From positions 1 to 50,768 of the forward strand of contig NZ_PVWF01000026.1 in assembly GCF_003003995.1 (NCBI RefSeq): 50,768 nucleotides of DNA. Direction: 5' to 3'. The stretch comes from Pleurocapsa sp. CCALA 161 (GTDB lineage Bacteria > Cyanobacteriota > Cyanobacteriia > Cyanobacteriales > Xenococcaceae). The notes beneath the pieces are model-generated. The model was not told the DNA's origin. It saw only the letters and a program-made list of their open reading frames with translations, and ran no database searches. This document shows, piece by piece, positions 33,168 to 42,416 of this stretch. Positions within the stretch are counted from its first letter, which is position 1. Every line of letters begins with the position of its first letter. Made by a program: the position numbers and the translations under genes.

Positions 33168-34160
33168 ATGATCAATGCCGAACCTGCCGTCAGCGTAATT
33201 ATTCCTGCTTATAATTGCGCTCAATATATTGTTCAGGCGGTTGAAAGCGTCTTCCAACAAGAAGACTGTAGTTATGAAATTATTATTATTGACGATGGTT
33301 CTACAGATGCCACCGAGGCAGTATTAAAACCTTATCGCGATCGCTTACGCTATGTAAAACAAAAAAATCAGGGAGTAGCAGCAGCTCGTAATCACGGAAT
33401 TGCGATCGCCAAAGCTAATTTTATTGCCTTTTTAGATGCGGATGATTATTTTTTACCAGGAAAGCTAGCTCTTCAGGCAGAAATGCTGCTTAAACGACCA
33501 GATTTAGGCATAATTCATAGTGGCTGGCAGCGAGTCGATCATCAAGGCAATAAACTACTAAATGTACGCCCTTGGGTACAAATTCCAGAATTAAATCTTG
33601 CCAACTGGTTACGCTGGAAGCCTGTATTGCCTAGCGCCATGATGTTTCGTCGAGAATGGTTGCAGTATGTGGGGGGATTTGATGCTCGGTTTCCTCCCGC
33701 AGAAGATACCAATTTAGTTCTCAAGCTTGCTTTAAAAGGCTGTAAAACTGCTTGGCTAAAACAAATAACCGTTTGCTATCGTCAGCACGAATCTAGCGCT
33801 ATGCACAAAGGTTTACCTCAAGCTCGCTCCCTAGTAGCGGTGACCAATGATTTTTTTAGTCAGCCTAATTTACCACCAGAAGTTAGATTAATGGAACATT
33901 CTGTGCGTCACGGTACCTTAGTCTGGATTGCTTGGTATCTTCATTACACAGGACATCAAGTAGAAACTATGGAATATCTTCGACAAGCCTGGAATTATCG
34001 GTTTAATTCGGGTGCTGAAACTTTAATTACCTGGATCGAAAGTTTTGCTGATTTTGCTCATAACTGGGGAGTTGAGTTTGATGCCATCAGCTTAACTAGT
34101 TCGCCAGAATGGCAGGAACTTACTAAGTCGTTGCTCCCAACTCCAGAAAAACAACTCTAA
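33168..34160 (+). CDS. Family 2 glycosyltransferase
   Basis: About 330 residues from the ATG at 33168; the frame runs upstream to 33090 but would overlap the preceding gene by 58 bp, and MINAEPAVSVIIPAYN is the normal family start. GT-A motifs in order: SVIIPAYNCAQYIVQAVESV, IIIIDDGSTDATEAVL, the GVAAARNHGIAIAKANFIAFLDADD metal-binding segment, then GGFDARFPPAEDTNLVLKLAL. A soluble enzyme without membrane segments. It lies 20 bp after the ArgRS-like gene and probably shares its transcript. Acceptor unknown. Confidence 0.9.
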   Translation: MINAEPAVSVIIPAYNCAQYIVQAVESVFQQEDCSYEIIIIDDGSTDATEAVLKPYRDRLRYVKQKNQGVAAARNHGIAIAKANFIAFLDADDYFLPGKLALQAEMLLKRPDLGIIHSGWQRVDHQGNKLLNVRPWVQIPELNLANWLRWKPVLPSAMMFRREWLQYVGGFDARFPPAEDTNLVLKLALKGCKTAWLKQITVCYRQHESSAMHKGLPQARSLVAVTNDFFSQPNLPPEVRLMEHSVRHGTLVWIAWYLHYTGHQVETMEYLRQAWNYRFNSGAETLITWIESFADFAHNWGVEFDAISLTSSPEWQELTKSLLPTPEKQL

Positions 34161-34331
34161 GTTAAATTAACGTTGACGGTCACTATCAACTGTCCAACAG
34201 TTTTAGACAATATTTGCTATATGATGAAAACTATTGTGACTTCAGGATGACTTTTCTCCAATCATTGTGTTGATGCAGCTAAGTTTTATAATTTTAATTC
34301 AAATCGATAATCAAAAACTGTATATTTTGCT

Positions 34332-35672
34332 ATGACTATTGCTCGTACAATCTGTATCGGGTTTTTGGCTGTGATTACAATTGGCACCATACTGCTGATG
34401 ATGCCATTTACCACAAATTCAGACACTTTGAATTGGCAAGGTTTAGTCGTGGCTTTGTTCACCTCTACTTCCGCCGTCTGCGTAACTGGTTTAGCGGTAG
34501 TGGATACGGGAACTTATTTTTCTTTTTGGGGACAGTTGGTTATTGCCCTCTTAGCCCAAGTTGGTGGTTTTGGCTATATGACTAGCACCACGTTTTTAAT
34601 TTTACTTTTGGGGAGAAAGTTTGATTTAAGACAAAAATTTGCCATTCAAGAATCTTTTGATCGTCCATTTTTACAGGGCAGCAGCAATTTGATGAAATCG
34701 ATCATTGCGACTACAATGCTCTTTGAGATTACTGGCATCTTTTTATTATTGCTCGCCTTTGTTCCTCAACAAGGTTGGTCAAAAGGACTATGGTATGCCA
34801 CTTTCCACAGCATCAGCGCCTGGAACAATGCTGGGTTTAGTTTGTTCTCCGATAACTTAATTAGTTATCATTCCAGCTGGATAGTTAACTCAGTTATTTC
34901 TGGTTTGATTATCTTCGGCGGTATTGGCTATCAGGTCATTATCGAGATGTATCTGTGGACTGTTAGCAGGATTAAAGGCAAGGCTGAAAGATTTTGTTTT
35001 TCCCTTAATTTTAAAGTAGTAGTAACTACGACTATCTTACTGCTCTTAACAGGAACAGTGGCGTTTTTCTTGACCGAATTGAATAATCCTCAAACTTTGG
35101 CAGCCTTTAGTTTTAAGGACAAATTCTTGGCAGCCTGGTTTCAGTCTGTGACGACAAGAACTGCTGGATTTAATACCATTGATGTTGGCAAAATGACTAC
35201 TGCGGGCTTATTTATTACTATGGGTTTAATGTTTATTGGTGCTAGCCCTAGCGGGACAGGAGGCGGCATCAAAACCACCACCTTTAGGATTATGTACAAC
35301 ACCACTAAATCGGTTTTACAGGGCAAAAATCAGGTGATTATCTATCAGCGAGAAGTTCCCAGCACTTTGATTCTTAAAGCGATCGCCGTAGTTTTTGGCA
35401 CAGCAGCCTCAATTGTCTTAATTACTATCTTAATTTCTTCTCTAGAGGCTAATTCTCAGCTACTACCTGTGTTGTTTGAAGTAGTTTCTGCTTTTGGCAC
35501 CGTAGGATTATCTACAGGCATCACTAGTAGTTTAAGCGTTGCCTCTAAACTTCTCATTGTTTTGGCAATGTATATCGGTCGAGTTAATATTCTGCTTCTA
35601 ATTGCTGCTTTGATTGGCGATCCTAGCCCCAGTGGCTTGCATTATCCAGAAGAAAATTTGCTTGTAGGTTAG
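34332..35672 (+). CDS. ktrB: KtrB-type potassium transporter (Trk/Ktr/HKT)
   Basis: A 446-residue membrane transporter with eight membrane spans in four M1-P-M2 repeats. The four filter loops are visible: TSAVCVTGLAVVDTG, HSISAWNNAGFSLFS, TTRTAGFNTIDVG and VSAFGTVGLSTGITS, each with the key Gly. The third M2 region has the gate-loop GASPSGTGGGIKTTT. KtrB moves K+ together with a cytosolic KtrA (RCK) partner; no ktrA gene is next to it. The gene stands alone, with 170 bp before it. Confidence 0.93.
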   Translation: MTIARTICIGFLAVITIGTILLMMPFTTNSDTLNWQGLVVALFTSTSAVCVTGLAVVDTGTYFSFWGQLVIALLAQVGGFGYMTSTTFLILLLGRKFDLRQKFAIQESFDRPFLQGSSNLMKSIIATTMLFEITGIFLLLLAFVPQQGWSKGLWYATFHSISAWNNAGFSLFSDNLISYHSSWIVNSVISGLIIFGGIGYQVIIEMYLWTVSRIKGKAERFCFSLNFKVVVTTTILLLLTGTVAFFLTELNNPQTLAAFSFKDKFLAAWFQSVTTRTAGFNTIDVGKMTTAGLFITMGLMFIGASPSGTGGGIKTTTFRIMYNTTKSVLQGKNQVIIYQREVPSTLILKAIAVVFGTAASIVLITILISSLEANSQLLPVLFEVVSAFGTVGLSTGITSSLSVASKLLIVLAMYIGRVNILLLIAALIGDPSPSGLHYPEENLLVG

Positions 35673-36014
35673 GCTAAAGCAGCGAAATAGTTCGGCTGGA
35701 TATTTAAATTTAATATTTTATTGGTTTTAAGTGTTAGACAGAGTAATTTTCCCTAATCCAAAACTTAATAGTTGACCCAACTGTGATATAAGTATTAAGG
35801 ATTGTAAAAAAAGCAATATTCTTAAAATTTTTGGTTCAGTTGCGGACAAGTTAGCTGTTACTGTCAAAAATCGGCTAATTGCTCATTCCCATGATGAATT
35901 TCGTGAGGAATCTGATCTTCATGCCTATAAGTAAAACGCTCTTTAACAACATTTTATTGGGCAGTATTTTGCACAAGCCCCTCTAGATAATATTTAAATC
36001 GTCCAACAAGTTTT
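35673..36014. other. Intergenic region between ktrB and desA
   Basis: A stretch of 342 bp without a confident gene. One open frame (35776-35934, plus strand) has no ATG in the frame and encodes a coding-like 52-residue string ending VTVKNRLIAHSHDEF..., which may be a remnant of a lost gene. The 80 bp before desA are AT-rich and probably hold its promoter. Confidence 0.45.
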
Positions 36015-37067
36015 ATGACAGCAGTATTTCGTCAAAGTCCAGAATCTCCTCAATCCCCAAATTTGTCTGAAGACATAAAGCTTAGAGACATCATCAATAC
36101 CTTACCTAAAGAAGTTTTTGTTAAAAACTCCCGCAAGGCTTGGACAAAGGTAGTCATCAATGTTATTTGCGTAATTTTGGGCTATTGGTTAGTTGCAGTA
36201 TCGCCTTGGTATTTATTACCTATTGCTTGGATATTTTTAGGTACTAGTTTACAAGGTTTTTTTGTGATTGCTCATGATTGTGGTCATCGCTCTTTCTCCA
36301 ATCGTATTTGGGTGAATGATCTGGTTGGGCATATTATGACCTTGCCAATTATTTATCCCTATCATGCTTGGCGCATTTTACACAATCATCATCATAAGCA
36401 TACAAATAAGCTAGATATAGATAATGCTTGGTCGCCTTTTACCCCCAAAACTTATGACAACGCTTCTCCTCTCCTACAGTGGCTATATCGCCGTATGCGT
36501 GGTTGGTTTTGGTGGATGGGTTCGATCGCTCATTGGGCAAAACTGCACTTTACCTGGAGTAAGTTTGAAGGCAAGCAAAGGGAACAGGTACGTTTTTCCG
36601 TGTTGCTAGTCGTGATTGGTGGTGGTTTAGCTTATTCAGCCGTGTTACTTACTTTCGGCATTACAGGCTTGATTAAATTTTGGCTGATGCCTTGGCTGGT
36701 ATACCATTTCTGGATGAGTACCTTTACTATGTTCCATCACACTATGCCTGAAATTCCTTTTAAACCAGAAAGTGAATGGAATGAGGCGATCGCTCAGTTA
36801 TCAGGAACAGTAAACTGTAAGTATCCTGGGTGGGTAGAATTTCTTTGTCACGATATTAACGTGCATATTCCCCATCACCTGAGTACTGCTATTCCTTGGT
36901 ACAATTTGCGTCAGGCTCATCAAAGTTTGGTTGATAATTGGGGTGAATATCTTTATCCAGACTGTACCTTTAATTGGGAATTAGTGCAGAAGGTGACTAA
37001 ATTTTGTCATCTTTATGAAGAGGAAAACAATTACCAAAGTATCGAAGCATATCGTATATCTCAATAG
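36015..37067 (+). CDS. desA: Acyl-lipid delta-12 fatty acid desaturase (DesA)
   Basis: A 350-residue membrane di-iron desaturase that adds the delta-12 double bond to membrane-lipid acyl chains. The three His boxes are visible: HDCGH (residues 87-91), HNHHH (123-127) and HIPHH (about residue 290). Hydrophobic pairs lie before the first box and between the second and third. Length and the SLQGFFVIAHDCGHRSF and FWMSTFTMFHHTMPEI segments fit DesA. In cyanobacteria desA is cold-induced; no cold-box is identified here. It is monocistronic. Confidence 0.94.
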   Translation: MTAVFRQSPESPQSPNLSEDIKLRDIINTLPKEVFVKNSRKAWTKVVINVICVILGYWLVAVSPWYLLPIAWIFLGTSLQGFFVIAHDCGHRSFSNRIWVNDLVGHIMTLPIIYPYHAWRILHNHHHKHTNKLDIDNAWSPFTPKTYDNASPLLQWLYRRMRGWFWWMGSIAHWAKLHFTWSKFEGKQREQVRFSVLLVVIGGGLAYSAVLLTFGITGLIKFWLMPWLVYHFWMSTFTMFHHTMPEIPFKPESEWNEAIAQLSGTVNCKYPGWVEFLCHDINVHIPHHLSTAIPWYNLRQAHQSLVDNWGEYLYPDCTFNWELVQKVTKFCHLYEEENNYQSIEAYRISQ

Positions 37068-37177
37068 AAGTTTGTTGCCGATCGCTCAAACTACAGTTTA
37101 AATTTACAATGCTAGCTGTTCAAGGGATTTGGTTATTAACCAGATCCTTTTAAAATTTCTAAATTATGTTTACCTAA

Positions 37178-37828
37178 TTATTGAGATTCAATAACTGAAC
37201 TCCAGTCATCATTTTTAACCGCGGCTTCTAGTTTTTGCCGACGCTGTATTTCTGTTTCGCTTTGGCTAGTTTGCGTTTTTAATTCGTCAATTAAAGTTGT
37301 ATCTGCCATTGCTTTGCGTAACTTCAGCTTTTTCTCTTCATAGGCGTTTCTTTCACTTTCGCTCATGGTTGCTTTGGCAGCTTCGCCAATAGTACTCGCC
37401 CAAGTGTTGTCTCCTGTATTACCAGCAGGAAGATAATTTAATTCAGCCAGCCATTCATCTCTTAATGCTTCCATTGACTGACGTTTGGGAAACTTAAAGG
37501 TTTTAACTCGGATATAACTACAGACTTGAGTTCCGTTTTGAGTAATGTGTCCTTTGAGAGAGCGCCGAACATCTCTAGAATAACCAATATATTGATAAAG
37601 GCGATCGCTATCTAGAACAGCGTAGACTCCTGCTACTTTACTATTTTCTATCTGCTGTTCCCAAACGGAAATCTCTACCATCTCTGTTTCATCAAAATCA
37701 ATGATGGCAGAAGCATCTTCTGCACTATGTTCACCCTCAGAGCTATACAAAAAACTATGTAACCCTTGATGGGCGATGGGTACGTTTTGATGTTCTAAAG
37801 AATTATTGTGATTAGATTCCACGACCAT
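37178..37828 (-). CDS. GIY-YIG nuclease-domain protein
   Basis: A 216-residue cyanobacterial protein. The GIY-YIG core lies at about residues 65-125: VAGVYAVLDSDRLYQYIGYS (Gly-Val-Tyr / Tyr-Ile-Gly), then DVRRSLKGHI with the Arg of the active site, and ALRDEWLAELNYLPAGN holding the Glu position. The rest is charged and helical (ESERNAYEEKKLKLRKAM). It resembles the GIY-YIG protein of plants and cyanobacteria whose role is not established. No partner gene. Confidence 0.85.
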   Translation of the reverse strand: MVVESNHNNSLEHQNVPIAHQGLHSFLYSSEGEHSAEDASAIIDFDETEMVEISVWEQQIENSKVAGVYAVLDSDRLYQYIGYSRDVRRSLKGHITQNGTQVCSYIRVKTFKFPKRQSMEALRDEWLAELNYLPAGNTGDNTWASTIGEAAKATMSESERNAYEEKKLKLRKAMADTTLIDELKTQTSQSETEIQRRQKLEAAVKNDDWSSVIESQ

Positions 37829-37987
37829 AAAGTTAAGTAAGTACAGTTCTTATCCTAGCTGGGTAAAATTCCCTCGCAACGTTTCTAGACAACAATCGTA
37901 ATCAAAATTCTCATAATTATTGTGATTTTTAAAAGCTAAAAGCTAAAAACAAATAAACTAGAGCGAAGTAATTCACATCAGACGTAT

Positions 37988-39961
37988 TTAATAATCTTCC
38001 CAATCAGGATATTGTTCGGGAGCTTTTCCTTCACTAGCGATAATCTCACCATATCCTGGACGAAGATCTGATTTAATTTCTTCAAGCTGTAGCTGAAACT
38101 CCCAGTTATCGCCAAAATCAAACAGGTATTCCATCACCGATCCTACCTCTAGAGGTAAATCAGCTATTTTTACTTCATCCGTAGAGGGTGATTCATTCAT
38201 ATAGGGATGAACTATCTGCACAGTACGTCCTAGTCGGTTTTTGTAGCTAAACATATCTAGATGATCGCAGTCAAAATCAACAGACAGCAAAATCAATTGG
38301 CTCAAATCCCAGAGAGTCATGTCGCTAGCGATAGCAATGCGTCGCCAAATCTGCTGCCAACTAACTTTGAAAACATAGATTCCATTGATAGACTCAACTT
38401 GAGGTAGTTCAATAATTTTCTGCCACTGAGGAAAGTAGGGCTGCAAAATTGCCTGGAGTTTGTCAAACTGAATATCTATAGGTTGTTCATCGTCCCAAAT
38501 CATTTCAGGATAAGTCCAACCCTCAAATGCAGTCTGAAGTAATGCTTTGCCCCAAGCTGTTTGCTTGACGCTTTTAACTCGCCAACCTTTGCCTGGTTCT
38601 GGTTTACCATAGCCAGCCTGCACTAGCCCAAAAAGCTTCATCAAAGCGAGATTATGAAACCCTGGATAATATTTTAGGTTTTGTTGTGTTTGATAATCTG
38701 GAAATTTTTCCCCTTGAGCGGGCATTTTTGACCAATATTGTAGACATCTTGTCCCCTCGGTCATATATCCTCGTTCCCCCAGCATCTCCTCATTGGCGAT
38801 GATTAACCAGGCTACGAGTAAATTAAAATAGCGCTCGGTCAAATTCATCTGTTGCCAATCATTAAGCAGTACGGGGTCTAAAACCAGCTGCGTTTTTTTA
38901 CCCTGTTGCAACTTGCCCATCCCTGTCGCCCTTAGCAATAAATATAGCCCGTTAATGGTCGGATAAGACTTTTGTTGGGGACGCTGGAGATCGGTTTGAA
39001 TTGGTTCAACTAACTGCTGATTAATTTGAGCCAGGGATTTTTGGGGAATCAAATTACGTTTACCTCCCACAGTTATTCCCTCTTGACCAATAAAATCCAG
39101 GAGTGTTTGGAAGTCTTGTAATATACTTCCTGGAGTGGTTTGAGTAATTTCTTGCTGTTGCAGAATAGCGATTAGGCTCGGCCTACCCTGCGGGATCGCT
39201 GGTTGAGACATATCGGGTATTGGCTGAACTTGCTTTCGGGTCATATTTGCTAGATGCTGCTGAAATTCTTGAGCGGAAGGCACTTCTTGGGGAAATTCTG
39301 TTAATAGTTCCTTGCCTAACTCCTGCAATACCTGTTCTAATTCTGTCCAGCCTGGGAGTAATTCTTGATCGACGGCAAAGTCATTAAATGAAGTATTGGT
39401 TTTGGGTGAGGTAGCACTGAAGTTGATTGGGGTTGATTTTTGATAGTGTTGTAACTTATTTAACTTTGCTTCGTTAGTCAATTCAAATTTTGCTGTCCTC
39501 GTCAAGGACAATTTAGCTAGGTCAAAATTACGCTGATCGTTCATGATGCTGGGGAACTTAGACTTAACCTGTTTTAGAAGCTTAATAATTTTGTGTGCCT
39601 GGGGATGTTGATATTCTCGTTTGAGAAACTGCCAGAAAGCAATCAATTCAGGAATTGCCATATTAGCTTCTGCGGGATCGAGCAAAGAAATCTTCTGAGG
39701 AAAAATCTGAGTAACAATCACCTCCACATTACTCATCCCCATCTGAGGTAAAGTTACTGATTCATAAACATAACCAAAATAAAGCAAATGATCGATCCAA
39801 CTACCTACATACTCTGTCATCGAGAGATAAGTCTGCAAATAGGTTGTACCTTCAATGGAGTCGCTAAATTCAATCACCAATTCTTTGACAAATTCTCCTA
39901 GGACAGCGATCGCCTGAGAGTATTCTTTGATTTGATCTAGCTGATGAAGATTAACGGACAT
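37988..39961 (-). CDS. Plasmid pRiA4b ORF-3-domain (TnpR/IS1096-like) long protein
   Basis: A 657-residue protein. The last about 150 residues are a PRiA4_ORF3 domain: IYVFKVSWQQIWRRIAIASD, LWDLSQLILLSVDFDCDHLD and VMEYLFDFGDNWEFQLQLEEI. The first 450 residues are helical with no recognised domain. Function of the ORF-3 domain is unknown; despite the name it is not a demonstrated transposase. Residues 254-265 (QPAIPQGRPSLI) are coded by copy 3 of the 34-bp palindrome. Cyanobacteria often carry several such genes. Confidence 0.8.
   Translation of the reverse strand: MSVNLHQLDQIKEYSQAIAVLGEFVKELVIEFSDSIEGTTYLQTYLSMTEYVGSWIDHLLYFGYVYESVTLPQMGMSNVEVIVTQIFPQKISLLDPAEANMAIPELIAFWQFLKREYQHPQAHKIIKLLKQVKSKFPSIMNDQRNFDLAKLSLTRTAKFELTNEAKLNKLQHYQKSTPINFSATSPKTNTSFNDFAVDQELLPGWTELEQVLQELGKELLTEFPQEVPSAQEFQQHLANMTRKQVQPIPDMSQPAIPQGRPSLIAILQQQEITQTTPGSILQDFQTLLDFIGQEGITVGGKRNLIPQKSLAQINQQLVEPIQTDLQRPQQKSYPTINGLYLLLRATGMGKLQQGKKTQLVLDPVLLNDWQQMNLTERYFNLLVAWLIIANEEMLGERGYMTEGTRCLQYWSKMPAQGEKFPDYQTQQNLKYYPGFHNLALMKLFGLVQAGYGKPEPGKGWRVKSVKQTAWGKALLQTAFEGWTYPEMIWDDEQPIDIQFDKLQAILQPYFPQWQKIIELPQVESINGIYVFKVSWQQIWRRIAIASDMTLWDLSQLILLSVDFDCDHLDMFSYKNRLGRTVQIVHPYMNESPSTDEVKIADLPLEVGSVMEYLFDFGDNWEFQLQLEEIKSDLRPGYGEIIASEGKAPEQYPDWEDY
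39167..39200. repeat. 34-bp HIP1-like palindromic repeat, copy 3 (inside PRiA4 gene)
   Basis: It runs agcgattaggct...gggatcgct. In the other orientation it matches copy 1 at 28 of 34 positions. It lies in frame in the coding sequence of the PRiA4 protein. Its HIP1 end has decayed from gatcgc to gatccc, so this copy looks the oldest. Confidence 0.65.
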
Positions 39962-40278
39962 GGCACTGAGATATCTACTATCTTGAGCATACCTTGATAA
40001 TAAATAATTTACGTAATTACACTGATAAATTAATCAGAAATTAAGCTAGGTGTTAAATTTATTTACTTATTTAAGCAATTGATAATTAATTTAGACCACG
40101 CCGATTATTTTGATCGCCAAAAGGCAAGCCGAAAACCTGTAAAACTAGTAAGGATAATAGTTGCGACGTTGCTACTAAAACTGTTAAATTACTTTTCCAA
40201 GAGTTAGCCCATGAAATTTAATCATTAACCACAAGAGATACTAGTATTCATGGTTCGAGTAAATTATTAGAGGAAATT
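39962..40278. other. Intergenic region between the PRiA4 gene and the small membrane gene
   Basis: A stretch of 317 bp. A 48-codon open frame on the plus strand, ending near 40206, has no ATG in it and an Arg/Lys-rich then Leu-rich tail; I do not accept it as a gene. No other feature seen beyond the AT-rich leader of the gene at 40279. Confidence 0.45.
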
Positions 40279-40725
40279 GTGCCTAGTTTAGTTACGGAAA
40301 GAATCGAATCTGTTAAAGCGGGACTCATCGGCGCGGGAGCATTTACCCTGGCTAAGTTGTTGTTTTTAGCAGCTCAAGACTTGAGCGCAAGTTTTATCCC
40401 AGCATTGCATTTTAATGCTGGAGTTATGAACGGGATCTGGAGAATTGAATTAGCGATTGAAATAGCAATTGGTGTAGTTAGCGGTTTTTTATTTGGCGTA
40501 ACCTATCGTTATGTGATTCGGAGCGATCGCAATTCTCATTTAAAAGATGGTGCAGTATTAGCTTTTGGTTTGGTTAGAGGATTGGCTTTGGTGGAAACAA
40601 ACTTAGTTTTATCTGAGCTATTATCTTTAGGTGGTTTAGTTTTGCAAAGTATTGTCTGTTTTGCGATCGCTCGTTTGATTTTGGATTTGGCTATCTTGCG
40701 TAAGCTAATCAAACCCTTTACTTAA
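40279..40725 (+). CDS. Conserved hypothetical membrane protein (four helices)
   Basis: A 148-residue protein with about four hydrophobic helices (AGLIGAGAFTLAKLLFLAA, ELAIEIAIGVVSGFLFGV, AVLAFGLVRGLALVE, and a C-terminal SIVCFAIARLILDLAIL). It starts with GTG, supported by GAGG five bases upstream and by the lack of an in-frame ATG. The cytosolic-loop motif HLKDGAVLAFGLVRGLA looks conserved among cyanobacterial proteins of unknown function. No neighbours on the same strand. Confidence 0.75.
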   Translation: MPSLVTERIESVKAGLIGAGAFTLAKLLFLAAQDLSASFIPALHFNAGVMNGIWRIELAIEIAIGVVSGFLFGVTYRYVIRSDRNSHLKDGAVLAFGLVRGLALVETNLVLSELLSLGGLVLQSIVCFAIARLILDLAILRKLIKPFT

Positions 40726-40786
40726 CTTATTTAACTACTTATGTGTGTGATGACAATAACTGTGTAACTAATTAAGAAGTTCAGTT

Positions 40787-42028
40787 TTACCTCACAGGAG
40801 CTTCTTTTAATGCTCTGGCCACTGCTTGCCAGGCTGGCTTGCGGTTGTATTGGCGATCGCGTAGCAGGGGACGTACTTCTGCACCATCACTTCGAGGAGC
40901 AAAATCGCTCAACCAAGTATAGCGATCTGTTAACCCCCAATTAATCACAGTGGTAACTGCTGGCTCATCTAACACTACAGAAAGGTATTCATAGTATGAT
41001 TCTGCCACAATGCGATCGCGCACCTCAATACTTTTTGGCAATTCTGTATCGCTTACATCCAACTCAGAAACAATAATTTTTAACCCTAGGCTGGCAACTT
41101 CACTCAAAAACTTACGGAACTTATTACCATCAAAATCCTTGTTAAATCGAGCTAATAAATGGCTTTGAATGCCCAGGGCATGAATTGGCGTACCTTTAGC
41201 TTTTAAGTTAGTTAGTAAAGTTAGTAAAGCACGCCGACGCTTTTCCCAATAGCTATTGCCCGAAGCATCGCTATAATCTAGACTAGTTTCATTTAAAACC
41301 AGCTTGGCACCAGGATCTGCTGCATGGGCAAGTTCAAAAGCTCGTTGAATATAGTCTGCTCCTAAAAACTTTAGCCAAGTAGGATAGTTTTCACCATTAA
41401 AACCGCTCACCATCGTATCTCTTAGACCATCTGCTCTCCCGTCTTCAACATTAATTACTTCATTCACCACATCCCATGAATTGACTTTACCTGCATATTT
41501 TTTGCCTAAAGTAGTAATGTGATTAGTAAAAATTTGCTCAATCTCTGCATTAGTAGTATTAGGAGACTTAAACTTTTCTACTAACCAAGGGGAATTATAC
41601 TGATTCCAAATCATGGGATGACCGCGAAAAGCCAGACCATTTTGTTGAGCAAAATTAAAGAAAGGATCTATTTGACTAAAATTGTAATTATTTGAACCAA
41701 ATGGCCCTACTGTAACGCCAAAAAAACCCCCTACGATCAAACCATAATCTTCAAGAAATGTACGCTGAAATTTTAGATCCAGAGGGAAATCAGTATGAGA
41801 TCTTTGATGAAATCCGCCATACAAGATACCTTTACTAGCAGCTATTTTACGTAAGCTTTCTGCACCATTATCTTTATTGCTAGCTTTATTATTCAAATAC
41901 TTACTGTCCTGTTGGGCAGATACTAAGTCACAGTTAAATTTATGTAGTAAGTTGGCTGCGCCCAAGCCACCTAAACTCCCTAAAGCAAATAGAAAAGCTC
42001 TTCGTCCGCTAATATTCTTTTTACTCAT
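40787..42028 (-). CDS. Glycoside hydrolase family 10 (endo-1,4-beta-xylanase-like)
   Basis: A 413-residue secreted GH10 enzyme. The signal is Tat-like (GRRAFLFALGSLGGLGAANLL). Catalytic residues: acid/base Glu190 in SWDVVNEVINVED, nucleophile Glu322 in IIVSELDVSD. The conserved GIQSHL (286-291) and the C-terminal WGLTDRYTWL are present. The usual WHxQ near the -1 site is WNQY here (residues 141-144), so the His is replaced by Asn, and the N-terminal strand differs. It may be a weaker or altered xylanase, or act on another glucan or xylan in the sheath. Uncommon but known in cyanobacteria. Confidence 0.88.
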   Translation of the reverse strand: MSKKNISGRRAFLFALGSLGGLGAANLLHKFNCDLVSAQQDSKYLNNKASNKDNGAESLRKIAASKGILYGGFHQRSHTDFPLDLKFQRTFLEDYGLIVGGFFGVTVGPFGSNNYNFSQIDPFFNFAQQNGLAFRGHPMIWNQYNSPWLVEKFKSPNTTNAEIEQIFTNHITTLGKKYAGKVNSWDVVNEVINVEDGRADGLRDTMVSGFNGENYPTWLKFLGADYIQRAFELAHAADPGAKLVLNETSLDYSDASGNSYWEKRRRALLTLLTNLKAKGTPIHALGIQSHLLARFNKDFDGNKFRKFLSEVASLGLKIIVSELDVSDTELPKSIEVRDRIVAESYYEYLSVVLDEPAVTTVINWGLTDRYTWLSDFAPRSDGAEVRPLLRDRQYNRKPAWQAVARALKEAPVR

Positions 42029-42416
42029 AGCACTTCTAACACTACCAATAATTAATAATAAAGTTCAAATATCAAGCTTCATCTTAACTTCACATCAATC
42101 TGGATGTCATATAGATAAATATTATGGTTTTACCTTTTTGTCTAGAAGCAGCCACCAAGAAATTTTTAATCCAAGCCAGAAAAAGGCGTTGCTGATTTAA
42201 GTAATAACCTAGAGTGGGTTTCTTTCATCCTCAAGAACAAAACGATGAGAGATGAATAATGAATGATGAAAACTAGTACTAATCAACCTGTGTTTTCTAT
42301 TTGAAATGACTATAGTTAAGGCAATAACAGTAGTTAAAACACTAGCTTAAATGTATGCAAAGTAAGTAAGCAGTTTTGAAGTTGTTGCATCCTGCTTACT
42401 AAGCTAACATTGTCTG
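42029..42416. other. Intergenic region upstream of the GH10 gene
   Basis: A stretch of 388 bp with no supported gene. A short frame that continues from within the GH10 gene on the opposite strand is a shadow. Around 42245 there is a purine-rich imperfect tandem (gatgaataatgaatgatgaa), a type common in cyanobacterial intergenic DNA. Confidence 0.45.

Noticed and set aside
35776-35934. 52-codon open frame between ktrB and desA
   Set aside because: No ATG is present in the frame and no family is recognisable; at most a remnant.
40063-40206. Plus-strand open frame upstream of the small membrane gene
   Set aside because: No ATG start and a low-complexity basic/Leu-rich translation; not convincing.
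41877-42200. Plus-strand frame of 107 residues overlapping the start of the GH10 gene
   Set aside because: It is antisense to the GH10 signal region, has no family resemblance and no ribosome site.
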